The notes beneath the pieces were generated by a model, which was not told where the DNA came from, did no database searches, and saw only the letters and a list, made by a program, of their open reading frames with translations. From the NCBI GenBank assembly GCA_016235425.1, contig JACRLC010000043.1:1-60662 (forward strand): a stretch of 60,662 nt of DNA, given 5' to 3'. Positions 18,476-27,064 of this stretch are shown one piece after another. Numbering within the stretch: position 1 is the stretch's first letter; the number at the start of each line of letters is the position of its first letter. The DNA is from Chloroflexota bacterium (GTDB lineage: Bacteria; Chloroflexota; Anaerolineae; Anaerolineales; Villigracilaceae). Position numbers and translations under genes: made by a program.

Positions 18476-20590
18476 ATGCCCGAAGATCGCAACCGCGCCC
18501 TACTCGAACTGCTCATTAGCGTCAGCCGCGAAGTTGCCGCCGCGCTGGATTTACGCACGGTATTGCAGCGCCTGCTCTATGCCGCCATCCAAAACGTGGG
18601 CGGCGAGCGCGGCAGTATTGTCGTTCTCGATGATCTCGGCCGGCCCGTGGATGCCACCATCGTCTACGGCAAACGCCTGCACGAGCATACGACCCAGCAG
18701 CTGCGCGAGACCGTCGAACGCGGCCTTGCCGGTTGGGTGGTGCAACATCGCAAACCGGCGCTCGTGCCGGATACCAGCAAGGATGAACGCTGGCTGCGCC
18801 GCGCCGACGATGCCGCCGAGAAAAGCGGGGCCAAGTCCGCGATTTGTGTGCCACTGTTGGCGCGCGAACGGCTGGTGGGCGTGCTCACCCTCGTACACTC
18901 CGTCCCCAACGCATTCAACGAAGAGCATCTCGAACTGATGCGGGCCATCGCCGACCAGGCCAGCGTGGCCGTTTTGAACGCGCGCCTTTATACGGAAGCC
19001 CAGCGCACGGCACGCGTCATGTCTGCATTGGCGGAGGGCGCGGCGGCCATCAACACCTCGCTGGAAATGCCGGATGTCTGGCGGCGCATCCTCAACCAGA
19101 CCATGCAAGCCCTGCAAGTGGAGACGGTGGCGCTGGCCCTGATCGATGGAACCGACAGTAACCTGATATTTCTTGCCGCCGCCGGGCACAACTCCGGCAA
19201 TATCCCCGGCAGAAATATTCCAAAAGGAGATGGACTGGCAGGGTCCGTGATTCGCGACAGGCACGGGGTAGTGGTACCAAACGTCAGACAGGATAAGCGC
19301 TATTCCGACGTGGACAGGTTCGGGGGAATCGAGATGCGTGCCGTCGCCATCGCGCCCATTCAAACGCAGGGAAAAGTCATCGGCGTGCTGGAGGCTATTA
19401 ATCCGATATCCGGCGCTTTCGATCCCGATGCCATGCTGGTGATGACCGGCCTCGGCTCACTCGCAGGGACGACGATCCAAAACGCGCAGTTCCTCGAAAA
19501 GCTGCAAAAGGCGCACGAACGCTATCGCGAGCTTTTTGAAGACAGCGTGGACCCGATCCTGATCACCGACTGGGAAGGCAGTGTGCTGGAAGCCAACCGC
19601 CAGGCCGTGGCGTTGAGCGGGTACACGACCGAACAATTACACTCATTGAGCATCGACCAATTGCATGAAGTCAACTGGAACAAGGCCGGGCTGGAATTCG
19701 AAGAATTAAAGGAAAGCGACACGTGCAGTTACGAATCGGTCCTGCACAAGAGCAACGGCGGAACGGTACCGGTTGAAGTGCACGCCCGCCGAGTGGAATT
19801 CGAAGAGTCCGATTCCCTGCAATGGATCTTCCGCGACATCACCGAACGCAAGGAACTGGATGCCCTGCGCGACGATATGACCGCCATGATCTATCATGAC
19901 CTGCGCTCGCCGCTCGGCAACATCGTCTCCAGCATCGACATGTTGAACGGCATGTTACCCAACGACGAATCCGTGCAAACGATGCTGGGCATTGCGGCCA
20001 ATTCAACCGGTCGTATTCAGCGTCTGGTCAATTCCCTGCTCGATATCAACCGGCTCGAATCGGGTCAGAAGATCGCCGATCAAAAGGCGGTCGAACCGGG
20101 GGCTTTGATCAGTGAAGCGATCCGTGACGTGGAACCCGGCGCAATAGGGCGGCACCAAAAGATCGTAAAACGCCTGAACGAAAAATATCCGCTCATTTGG
20201 GTGGACGTGGACATGATCCACCGCGTGTTGATCAACCTGCTGGAAAACGCCATCAAGTTCACGCCCACCGACGGGCGCATCGAGATCGGCGCGCAGACCA
20301 ACGATGAGTTTGTCAAAATCTGGGTGCGAGACGACGGCCCCGGCATTCATCCCGCCGACCAGGTACGCATCTTCGATAAATTCACCCGCGTGCGCGGCAA
20401 GGATAAACCCGGCGGCCTGGGTGTGGGACTGGCCTTCTGCAAACTGGCCGTACAAGGCCACGGCGGAAAAATCTGGGTCGAAAGTGAGATGAATAAAGGC
20501 ACCACGTTCTGGCTCACCCTGCCGGCAGCGCGTAAAAAACAAACCGGAAAACTCAAGCGTCACACCGGAAAATTGGAATTGGAAGAATAA
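18476..20590 (+). CDS. Soluble hybrid-sensor histidine kinase: GAF-GAF-PAS-HisKA-HATPase
   Basis: This 704-residue protein has no membrane segment, so it senses a cytoplasmic signal. Two GAF domains (about 20-170 and 190-340) bind small ligands. A PAS domain (about 350-460) contains ELFEDSVDPILITDWEGSVLEANRQAV. The phospho-accepting H474 is in MIYHDLRSPLGNI. The ATPase shows N box NLLENAIKF, G1 DDGPGI, F box IFDKF and G2 GGLGVGLAF. No response regulator is encoded nearby, so the partner is elsewhere. It heads a run of six genes ending with the YbaK-like gene. Confidence 0.93.
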   Translation: MPEDRNRALLELLISVSREVAAALDLRTVLQRLLYAAIQNVGGERGSIVVLDDLGRPVDATIVYGKRLHEHTTQQLRETVERGLAGWVVQHRKPALVPDTSKDERWLRRADDAAEKSGAKSAICVPLLARERLVGVLTLVHSVPNAFNEEHLELMRAIADQASVAVLNARLYTEAQRTARVMSALAEGAAAINTSLEMPDVWRRILNQTMQALQVETVALALIDGTDSNLIFLAAAGHNSGNIPGRNIPKGDGLAGSVIRDRHGVVVPNVRQDKRYSDVDRFGGIEMRAVAIAPIQTQGKVIGVLEAINPISGAFDPDAMLVMTGLGSLAGTTIQNAQFLEKLQKAHERYRELFEDSVDPILITDWEGSVLEANRQAVALSGYTTEQLHSLSIDQLHEVNWNKAGLEFEELKESDTCSYESVLHKSNGGTVPVEVHARRVEFEESDSLQWIFRDITERKELDALRDDMTAMIYHDLRSPLGNIVSSIDMLNGMLPNDESVQTMLGIAANSTGRIQRLVNSLLDINRLESGQKIADQKAVEPGALISEAIRDVEPGAIGRHQKIVKRLNEKYPLIWVDVDMIHRVLINLLENAIKFTPTDGRIEIGAQTNDEFVKIWVRDDGPGIHPADQVRIFDKFTRVRGKDKPGGLGVGLAFCKLAVQGHGGKIWVESEMNKGTTFWLTLPAARKKQTGKLKRHTGKLELEE

Positions 20591-20607
20591 CGAATTTCAG
20601 GAGCAAC

Positions 20608-21465
20608 ATGCAGGTAATAACCGACAACATCCAAATCGAGGATCGCTTCCCCGGCGTCACACTGGGCGTGATCGTCATGCCGCGCGGCCTGATCCAGATC
20701 GACGCGCCGCCTTCCCCCGAAGACGCCCGGTCATGGCGTGCCTCTCTGATGAATCTCGGCGGCGGCATCGAACGCGTTCTCGTCAACCTCGATGCGCACC
20801 CCGACCGAACACTCGGCGCGCGCTCGATGGATTGCACCATCATCGCGCACGAGAAGACCGCCGCCACCTTTCGCTCGCGTCCATCCACGTTCAAGGCACA
20901 GGGTGAAGAGACCGGCGCAGATTGGGAATCGATCCCCGGGCTGGGCAGTGTGCGCTGGTCTCCGCCGGAAATTTCCTTCGGCGATCAATTGACCCTGCAT
21001 TGGGGCGATGTGCCCGTCGTTTTGGAGCATCACCCCGGCCCCACTGCCGGTGCGATCTGGGTGATCGTGCCCACGGAAAAAGTCATCTTCATCGGCGATG
21101 CGGTCACAAAGGGCCAGCCGCCCTTTCTCTCCAATGCAAACTTCAATGCGTGGATCGATACGGTCAATCTCCTGCTCGAACCAACCTTCAAAGGCTACAC
21201 GATGATCAGCAGCCGCGGCGGTGTGGTGAATGCGAACATGATCAAGAATCAACTCGACTTCCTGAAACATACCCGCGATAAACTGGAAAAATTCGCATCC
21301 AAAAAACCGGCTCCCGCGTCGACCGAGAAGCTGGTCGAGTCCCTGTTGGGTTGGTTCAAAGCCCCGGCTGCCCGCCACAAACAATATGCCCAGCGCCTGC
21401 GCTATGGAGTTTTGCACTACAACTCTCGCCATCATTATCCATCCAGCCGCCCGGACGATGATTGA
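20608..21465 (+). CDS. Metallo-beta-lactamase-fold protein with lost metal ligands
   Basis: This 285-residue protein has the MBL outline (LIQIDAPPSPEDARSW; LEHHPGPTAGAIWVIVPTEKVIFIGDAV). However, the HxHxDH signature is replaced by VNLDAHPDRTLG, and the last ligand region reads MISSRGGVVN without its histidine. Only the HHPGPT histidine and the GDAV aspartate remain, so classic two-metal hydrolysis is unlikely. It could be a structural or binding relative. It starts 17 bases after the histidine kinase, and its stop overlaps the asparaginase ATG by one base. Confidence 0.75.
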   Translation: MQVITDNIQIEDRFPGVTLGVIVMPRGLIQIDAPPSPEDARSWRASLMNLGGGIERVLVNLDAHPDRTLGARSMDCTIIAHEKTAATFRSRPSTFKAQGEETGADWESIPGLGSVRWSPPEISFGDQLTLHWGDVPVVLEHHPGPTAGAIWVIVPTEKVIFIGDAVTKGQPPFLSNANFNAWIDTVNLLLEPTFKGYTMISSRGGVVNANMIKNQLDFLKHTRDKLEKFASKKPAPASTEKLVESLLGWFKAPAARHKQYAQRLRYGVLHYNSRHHYPSSRPDDD

Positions 21466-22535
21466 TGCCCGCGCCTCAACCTTTGTTTGAACTGACACGC
21501 GGCCGCGCCGTCGAGTCCGTTCATTTTGGCTCGATCGCGGTCGTGGGTTTGAACGGCGAATTAATCGCATCCTACGGCGACCATGAACTGGTCGCCTTTT
21601 TACGCTCATCTGCCAAGCCCTTTCAGGTTCTCCCTTTCATCGAACGCGGCGGTGTGGAGCATTTCGGATTCACCTCGCGCGAGCTTGCCCTTGCCTGCGC
21701 TTCGCACGAGACCGCGCAGATCCATCTCGACACGGTCAAGGGGATGCAGGAGAAGGCCGGCATACAGGAAAGCCACCTGCAATGCGGCGCGCATAACCCC
21801 AGCGATGTGTCCATGCTCAAAGCGGTGATCAGCAGCGGGATAAAACCCTCGCCTAATTTCAACAACTGCTCTGGCAAACATACCGCCATGCTGGCTCATG
21901 CCAAAATGCGCGGCCTGCCTTTGGAAAACTATCTCGATATCAACCATCCCATCCAACAGGACATCCTCACGACGTTCTCCGAAATGTGCGCGATAGAGCG
22001 CGGAAAAATCGAACTCGGCACCGATGGTTGTTCCGCACCGAATTTTGCCGTGCCGCTCTACAATTCCGCGCTTGGCTTCGCGCGTTTATGCGACCCGCAT
22101 AATCTGGCAGGTGCGCGCGCTTCCGCCTGCCGCAAGGTCACATCCGCGATGACGTCTCATCCAGAAATGATCAGCGGTTACGGCGAGTTCGACTGCGAAC
22201 TAATGAAAGTAGGCGAAGGCAAAATTATCACCAAGCGCGGCGCGGAAGGCTTTCAAGGGATCGGTCTCCTGCCCGGAGCACTTTACGCGGATTCACCGGG
22301 TATTGGCATTGCCTTCAAAGTGACGGACGGTGATGCCTCGCGCATGAACGACCAGCTCGTATCCGCGGCACGCGTCCGCCCGGCTGTGACGTTGGAGATT
22401 CTCCGTCAACTCGGCGCGTTGGATGAAAGCCAACTTGAAGCACTCTCTGCTTTTGGCCCAAACAAGGTCATCAGAAACCATCGCAACCTCGTCACTGGCG
22501 AGTCACATCCTGCCTTCAAACTCCACATCAATTAA
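21465..22535 (+). CDS. L-asparaginase, thermolabile/rhizobial (PF06089) type
   Basis: This 356-residue protein belongs to the asparaginase II family unrelated to the E. coli enzymes. Diagnostic blocks are FLRSSAKPFQ (nucleophile Ser with Lys in SxxK), ACASHETAQIH, LQCGAHNP, NNCSGKHTAML and GTDGCSAPNFAVPL. It releases ammonia and aspartate from asparagine. ATG at 21465 overlaps the previous stop (TGATG); a TTG directly before it is a less likely start. It ends in TAATG, where the next gene begins. Confidence 0.9.
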   Translation: MPAPQPLFELTRGRAVESVHFGSIAVVGLNGELIASYGDHELVAFLRSSAKPFQVLPFIERGGVEHFGFTSRELALACASHETAQIHLDTVKGMQEKAGIQESHLQCGAHNPSDVSMLKAVISSGIKPSPNFNNCSGKHTAMLAHAKMRGLPLENYLDINHPIQQDILTTFSEMCAIERGKIELGTDGCSAPNFAVPLYNSALGFARLCDPHNLAGARASACRKVTSAMTSHPEMISGYGEFDCELMKVGEGKIITKRGAEGFQGIGLLPGALYADSPGIGIAFKVTDGDASRMNDQLVSAARVRPAVTLEILRQLGALDESQLEALSAFGPNKVIRNHRNLVTGESHPAFKLHIN

Positions 22536-23323
22536 TGGATAGCACGTTACCTGAATCCTTCCTTCCATTGCTGATCGCTGAACTCAAAACGCCCAATGTC
22601 ATCGGCATTACGATGGCAGGAAGTTTTTCGCGCGGGCAGGGCACACCATACAGCGATGTGGATTTGCAGCTTTATGTCAGGGAAAAACCGCGCGGCATCA
22701 TTGGCTCGCTCGAGTTACGGCAATAGCAGGGCTGTCTCGTCAGCATCCATTACGATAACATCGAAGAAGAACGCGCAAAGCTGACTGAACCATGGGATGC
22801 GATCTGGGCTATTCCCGGATTGCGGCAAGCCGTGATCATCCACGACGAAAACGGCTCTCCCGCGGACCTCAAACGGGCCGCCGTTAAATTTGAATGGTCC
22901 CTTCAACCTCTTGCCGATAAATTCGCCTCCGCGGAAATATCATCCTGCGCAGAGGAAGTTTACAAAATCCTCAGTGGTCTCTCACTCGAACAGGAATCAA
23001 AAGTATTGTACGCCTGCATGGGTCTGGTATCTGGCATGGCAGAAATCCTTGCCGTACAACGCGGCATCCTGATCGAAACCGAAAACCGCTACTTTGACCT
23101 GATCCAGGAATCCGCCGGTTTAACCAGCGAATGGACGCGTCTCTTCCGACTCGCACTTGGCGCAGAAAGCGATCCGTCAACCGCGCAAACCTACAAAGTC
23201 CGCGGCAGGGCGGCACTCGGGCTGTATCGTCAAACTGCGGAGATGATGAAAACCATTATTTTGAATGGTCATCGTGAAGTTATAATCAGCGCATTAAATT
23301 TAATCGAAACAGCAGGTTATTAA
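22535..23323 (+). pseudogene. Nucleotidyltransferase-domain protein interrupted by an in-frame TAG
   Basis: A reading frame of 262 codons opens at the ATG overlapping the asparaginase stop. It encodes a polymerase-beta-type nucleotidyltransferase motif (ITMAGSFSRGQGTPYSDVDL) followed by a helical C-terminal half (from about residue 95). Codon 64 is TAG (22724-22726), in the context CAA TAG CAG. The frame stays open and protein-like on both sides (..SLELRQ*QGCLVSIHYDN..), so a single C-to-T change from CAG explains it. Either the gene is a recent pseudogene, the base is an error, or the stop is read through. An internal restart near 22820 would lack the catalytic motif. The 3' end overlaps the nth start by one base. 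Confidence 0.75.
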
Positions 23324-23991
23324 TGGCAAAAGACATCTCCAAACGCGCGCTCAAAATTCACGAAAAATTATTGGAAGCCTTCGGTGAGCCGATCTGGCGC
23401 AATCCATTGCCTGCGATTGACGAACTGGTCTCCACGATCCTTTCGCAGAACACAAATGATGTCAACCGCGACCGCGCTTTCAATGCCTTGCGCGCAAAAT
23501 TCCCCGCGTGGGAGGATGTGCGCGATGCCCAGGCGGAGGATGTGGTCAGTGCCATTCGCCCGGCTGGGCTGGCAAATCAAAAGGGACCGCGCATCCAACA
23601 GGTATTGCGTGCCATTACGGAAGAACGCGGTTCGTTGAATTTGGATTTCCTCGTGGATTTGCCTGTGGAAGAAGCCCGTGCGTGGCTTACGAAATTCAAC
23701 GGCGTTGGCCCGAAGACTGCCGCCATTGTCTTGTGCTTTTCGTTGAATAAGCCTGCTTTTCCTGTGGATACGCATATTTATCGAGTCACAGGCCGCATTG
23801 GGCTAAGACCTGAGAAGATGACTGTTGAACAGGCGCACCCGTATCTTGAATCATTGTTCCCACCTGAAACGTATTACGCCGCCCATTTGAACATCATCCG
23901 GTTGGGACGCGAGATATGCCAAGCTGGAAAACCGATGTGCGCGAAGTGTCCGATCATCAAGTTGTGTGATTATGAGCCAAAGACAAAATGA
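23323..23991 (+). CDS. nth: Endonuclease III family DNA glycosylase
   Basis: This 222-residue base-excision repair enzyme has the helix-hairpin-helix [13 protein letters not shown] with its catalytic Lys, and the catalytic Asp in PVDTHIYRV. It has a complete 4Fe-4S loop, C-x6-C-x2-C-x5-C, at the C-terminus. It removes oxidised pyrimidines and nicks at abasic sites. HhH-GPD relatives with other substrate ranges share these motifs, so the exact specificity is less sure. The ATG overlaps the previous stop by one base and its own stop overlaps the next start by four. Confidence 0.9.
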   Translation: MAKDISKRALKIHEKLLEAFGEPIWRNPLPAIDELVSTILSQNTNDVNRDRAFNALRAKFPAWEDVRDAQAEDVVSAIRPAGLANQKGPRIQQVLRAITEERGSLNLDFLVDLPVEEARAWLTKFNGVGPKTAAIVLCFSLNKPAFPVDTHIYRVTGRIGLRPEKMTVEQAHPYLESLFPPETYYAAHLNIIRLGREICQAGKPMCAKCPIIKLCDYEPKTK

Positions 23992-24464
23992 CCCAACAAC
24001 CTCCCGCCAGCATCGCATTGGAAAAACTTGGAATCCCGCATCGCGTGTTTCGGCACGAGGAGCCGGTCACGTCGTTGGAGGGGGCGGCGCAAGCGCGCGG
24101 ACAGAGGCCGGAGCAGGTGGTGAGGAGCATTCTCTTCCGTATCGGGGAAGATGATTTTATGATGGCGCTCGTGGCGGGACCGGCGCAAATCTCGTGGAAG
24201 ATATTACGCAAATATTTAGGCCAGTCCCGTTTGACGATGGCAAGCGAGGAGGAAGTGCTGGCGGTGACGGGATATCGCGTCGGGGCGGTGGGGCCTTTCG
24301 GATTGCCGCGCCAGCTCAAAGTCCTGATCGATGCGGGCGTGATGAGGGAGGAGGAAATCTCAATCGGGTCGGGAATGCGAAATGTGGCAGTCATCCTCAG
24401 GAGCGCAGACTTGCGTCACGCTTTGCCTGATTCCGAAATTGTTTCGCTGGTTGAACGCGCTTGA
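23988..24464 (+). CDS. YbaK/ProX-like aminoacyl-tRNA deacylase
   Basis: This 158-residue single-domain protein of the YbaK/EbsC family has [63 protein letters not shown] and IGSGMRN. The family clears mischarged tRNAs (for example Cys-tRNA-Pro or Ala-tRNA-Pro) in trans. It is full length. It starts inside the nth stop (ATGA), the last gene of the coupled run beginning at 18476. Confidence 0.88.
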   Translation: MTQQPPASIALEKLGIPHRVFRHEEPVTSLEGAAQARGQRPEQVVRSILFRIGEDDFMMALVAGPAQISWKILRKYLGQSRLTMASEEEVLAVTGYRVGAVGPFGLPRQLKVLIDAGVMREEEISIGSGMRNVAVILRSADLRHALPDSEIVSLVERA

Positions 24465-24521
24465 CAAAATTCAGCCGTTGAATTATATTGTAACTATAAG
24501 TCCTATATACAAAGTAGACTT
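24461..24521 (+). promoter_or_regulatory. Near-consensus promoter and candidate Rrf2 operator
   Basis: TTGACA (24461-24466), a 17-nt spacer and TATATT (24484-24489) give one of the best promoters in the window. Downstream, AAGTCCTA (24498-24505) and TAGACTT (24515-24521) form an imperfect inverted repeat over the expected transcription start, ending six bases before the regulator ATG. That placement fits autorepression. Confidence 0.65.
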
Positions 24522-24526
24522 TCAAG

Positions 24527-24988
24527 ATGAGACTATCCAAACGCGGTGAGTACGGTTTACGGGCAATGATCATGATGGCGGAAACGCCGTCGCCGGATGC
24601 CCCCCTGCCTATGGTGCAGATCAAAGAGATCGCGCTTCGCGAGCAGATCTCGGCCAAGTTCCTTGAGCAGATTTTGCTGACGCTCAAGAACGCGGGCCTG
24701 CTCCATAGCAAGATGGGCGTGGGCGGCGGGTATTACCTGGCCAGGCCGTCAAAAGAGATCACGCTCGGACAGATCTTCCGCGTGCTGGATGGCCCGGTGG
24801 CGCCGATCAAGTGCGTCTCGCAGATGGCTTACGAGCCGTGCGGCTGCCCCGATGAACAAACCTGCGGACTGCGGCTGGTGATGGGTGATGTGCGTAATGC
24901 CATTGCGGATATTTTGGATAACACCAGTCTTGCCGATGTAACAAAGCGGCAGAGTACGCTTCGCAAAAAACTCGGCATCAAAAGTTAG
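24527..24988 (+). CDS. Rrf2 family transcriptional regulator
   Basis: This 153-residue regulator has a winged helix: MRLSKRGEYGLRAMIMMA is the family start, ISAKFLEQILLTLKNAGLL the recognition helix and GVGGGYYLAR the wing. C-terminal cysteines C96, C105, C107 and C113 could hold an Fe-S cluster, as in IscR, although spacing differs from IscR (C92, C98, C104, H107). Many Rrf2 proteins sense Fe-S status, redox or NO. It lies 100 bases upstream of pstS on the same strand and may regulate itself and the phosphate operon. No strong ribosome site precedes the ATG. Confidence 0.92.
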   Translation: MRLSKRGEYGLRAMIMMAETPSPDAPLPMVQIKEIALREQISAKFLEQILLTLKNAGLLHSKMGVGGGYYLARPSKEITLGQIFRVLDGPVAPIKCVSQMAYEPCGCPDEQTCGLRLVMGDVRNAIADILDNTSLADVTKRQSTLRKKLGIKS

Positions 24989-25050
24989 GTTGGTTCGGGA
25001 ATGCCTTGTGAAAGGTGCGTTTTTTATAGCCGAAAAGCCTAGTTGTATTA

Positions 25051-25057
25051 TAGACTT
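25051..25057 (+). promoter_or_regulatory. TAGACTT motif upstream of pstS shared with the Rrf2 promoter
   Basis: TAGACTTTAT at 25051 repeats the TAGACTTTC half-site found just before the Rrf2 start, 32 bases ahead of the pstS ATG. With only two sites this is suggestive, not proven. No PhoB box is recognised. Confidence 0.35.
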
Positions 25058-25088
25058 TATTACCTTTTTGACAAATTGGAGGCTTAAT

Positions 25089-26069
25089 ATGAAAAATCGA
25101 TCCATAACCCTGACATCACTCCTTCTTGCCCTGGCACTGTTTTTGACTGCGTGCGGCTCTACCGCCCCCGCGACTGCCCCCGTTTCAGGAGAAGACGATA
25201 CGTTGAAAGGCACCATCGCGATCTCCGGCGCATTCGCCCTCTACCCCATGATGACCGTCTGGGCTGAGGAATTCCAAAAGATTCACCCTGACGTGCAGTT
25301 TGACGTTCAAGGCGGCGGCGCAGGCAAAGGAATGACCGATACCATCGCCGGCGCGGTGGACATCGGCATGATCTCGCGCTCGATCAAGCCCGAAGAGGAA
25401 GCACAGGATATCTTCTGGGTATCCGTAACCAAAGACGCGGTCTTCCCCATCATCAGTTCTGAAAATCCTGTGGCTGAACAGATCCTTGCCAAAGGCATTT
25501 CACAGGAGGTCTTTTCCAGGATTTATGTCACCGGTGAAATTACAACCTGGGGCGAAGCCATTGGCGACCCGACCATTACCGATGAAATCCACATCTTCAC
25601 CCGTTCCGATGCTGCTGGTGCAGCTGAACAGTGGGCAAAGTATTCTGGTGGCAAGGCGCAGGAAGACCTTAAGGGAATTGGCGTCAATGGTGAACCTGCC
25701 ATCCTGGACACGGTCATCAAGGACCCGCTGGGCATTGGCTACGGCAACCTGAACAGCATCTTTGACCTGAGCAGTGGCGAACTTGTATCCGGCATCATCC
25801 TTCCGCCGCTGGACATCAACGCCAACGGCCAGGCCGATCCTGAAGAAATTTACACAGTCAAGGATGATGCGTTCGGCGCAGTTGCGAATGGCACTTACCC
25901 CTCGCCTCCCGCCCGCTTCGAGAACCTTGCAACAAAAGGCAAACCCACGGGGTTGACACTGGCTTTCATCGAATGGATCCTGACAGATGGCCAGCAATTT
26001 CTCGAATCTGCCGGGTACGTACCACTCACCCCCGAGCAACAGGCCGAGTCGCTTCAAAAACTCAAATGA
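25089..26069 (+). CDS. pstS: Phosphate ABC transporter, substrate-binding lipoprotein PstS
   Basis: The signal peptide has a lipobox (LFLTAC), so the protein is anchored outside the membrane. The mature part begins GTIAISGAFALYPMMTVWAEEF, and GGGAGKGMTDTIAGAVDIGMISR is the phosphate-binding pattern of the PBP-like family (Ser/Gly loops). The start at 25089 is set by the signal peptide and GGAGG upstream. Length (326 aa) is normal. Its stop overlaps the pstC ATG (ATGA). Confidence 0.93.
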   Translation: MKNRSITLTSLLLALALFLTACGSTAPATAPVSGEDDTLKGTIAISGAFALYPMMTVWAEEFQKIHPDVQFDVQGGGAGKGMTDTIAGAVDIGMISRSIKPEEEAQDIFWVSVTKDAVFPIISSENPVAEQILAKGISQEVFSRIYVTGEITTWGEAIGDPTITDEIHIFTRSDAAGAAEQWAKYSGGKAQEDLKGIGVNGEPAILDTVIKDPLGIGYGNLNSIFDLSSGELVSGIILPPLDINANGQADPEEIYTVKDDAFGAVANGTYPSPPARFENLATKGKPTGLTLAFIEWILTDGQQFLESAGYVPLTPEQQAESLQKLK

Positions 26070-27064
26070 GCGAGACATACGAAATCCTAACCATCAAGTC
26101 CAATGAGCAAGCAGAGGGCCGGTTCACCCGGCCTTCTGTCGCGGCTCGCACGCGCCAGGATCGGGCCGCGCGAAGAGCTTTCTTTATCATCACCCTGTTG
26201 CCGGTTGCGCTGATCATCATCGTCGCAGTGGCGCTTTTGATTCGCGCCTGGCCGATCCTGAGCGCTTACCAACTATCAGACCTGCTCTTCAGCGAGGTTT
26301 GGAAACCGGGCGAAGGAAAATTTGGCTTCTGGCCTTTCATCCTCGGCACGGTCTGGGTGACGGTTGTGGGCGTCGTCCTCTCCGTTCCGGCGTGCCTGCT
26401 TGTTTCGATCTACCTCGCGGAATACGCGCACGCGGCCACACGCACCATCGCCAAGCCTGTGCTGGACTTATTGGCCGCCATCCCGCCCGTGGTCTACGGC
26501 GTTTGGGGACTTCTCGCCATCGTCCCATTTGTGGATGACGTACTCGCCCCTCTTTCGGACCGTTGGCTTGGCTCCATTTCAATATTCGCAGTCAATCAAC
26601 CGACGGGATTCGGAATCCTCGCCGGCGGGATCGTGCTGGCGGTGATGATCGCGCCGCTCATCATCTCGGTGGTATATGAGGTCTTTTCCACCGTTCCCAA
26701 CGATCTGCGGCACGCATCTCTTGCAGTCGGCGCGACCCAATGGCAGACCATCCGCAACATCGTCCTGCCGCAGGTGATGCCGGGCATTATCGCCGCGGTG
26801 GTACTGGGCGCATCGCGCGCCCTCGGCGAGACTATTGCCGTATTGATGGTAGTGGGCAACGTCCCACAAATCCCCACATCCATCTTTGACTCGGCCTATC
26901 CGCTCCCCGCGCTGATCGCAAACAACTACGGCGAAATGATGTCCATCCCGTTGTATGACGCGGCACTGCTCGGCGCGGCGCTTGTTTTATTGGTGGTCAT
27001 CCTGATCTTTAACATCCTCTCCACAATGGTTCTCCAAAGAATGTTGAGGCGAAAATGGGCATGA
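26066..27064 (+). CDS. pstC: Phosphate ABC transporter permease PstC
   Basis: This 332-residue permease has about six membrane segments and the EAA-loop signature for NBD contact (LRHASLAVGATQWQTIRNIVLPQVMPGIIAAVVLGASRALGETIAVLMVVG). The family feature PPVVYGVWGL lies mid-protein. It has a long cytoplasmic N-terminus (about 45 residues). Start ATGA overlap with pstS. It pairs with PstA in the membrane. Confidence 0.93.
   Translation: MSETYEILTIKSNEQAEGRFTRPSVAARTRQDRAARRAFFIITLLPVALIIIVAVALLIRAWPILSAYQLSDLLFSEVWKPGEGKFGFWPFILGTVWVTVVGVVLSVPACLLVSIYLAEYAHAATRTIAKPVLDLLAAIPPVVYGVWGLLAIVPFVDDVLAPLSDRWLGSISIFAVNQPTGFGILAGGIVLAVMIAPLIISVVYEVFSTVPNDLRHASLAVGATQWQTIRNIVLPQVMPGIIAAVVLGASRALGETIAVLMVVGNVPQIPTSIFDSAYPLPALIANNYGEMMSIPLYDAALLGAALVLLVVILIFNILSTMVLQRMLRRKWA

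Noticed and set aside
22535-22726. Separate 63-residue mini nucleotidyltransferase gene
   Set aside because: The frame continues without other damage after the TAG to 23323, so it is better read as one interrupted gene.
24990-25088. N-terminal extension of PstS from 24990
   Set aside because: The lipoprotein signal peptide and GGAGG site place the start at 25089.
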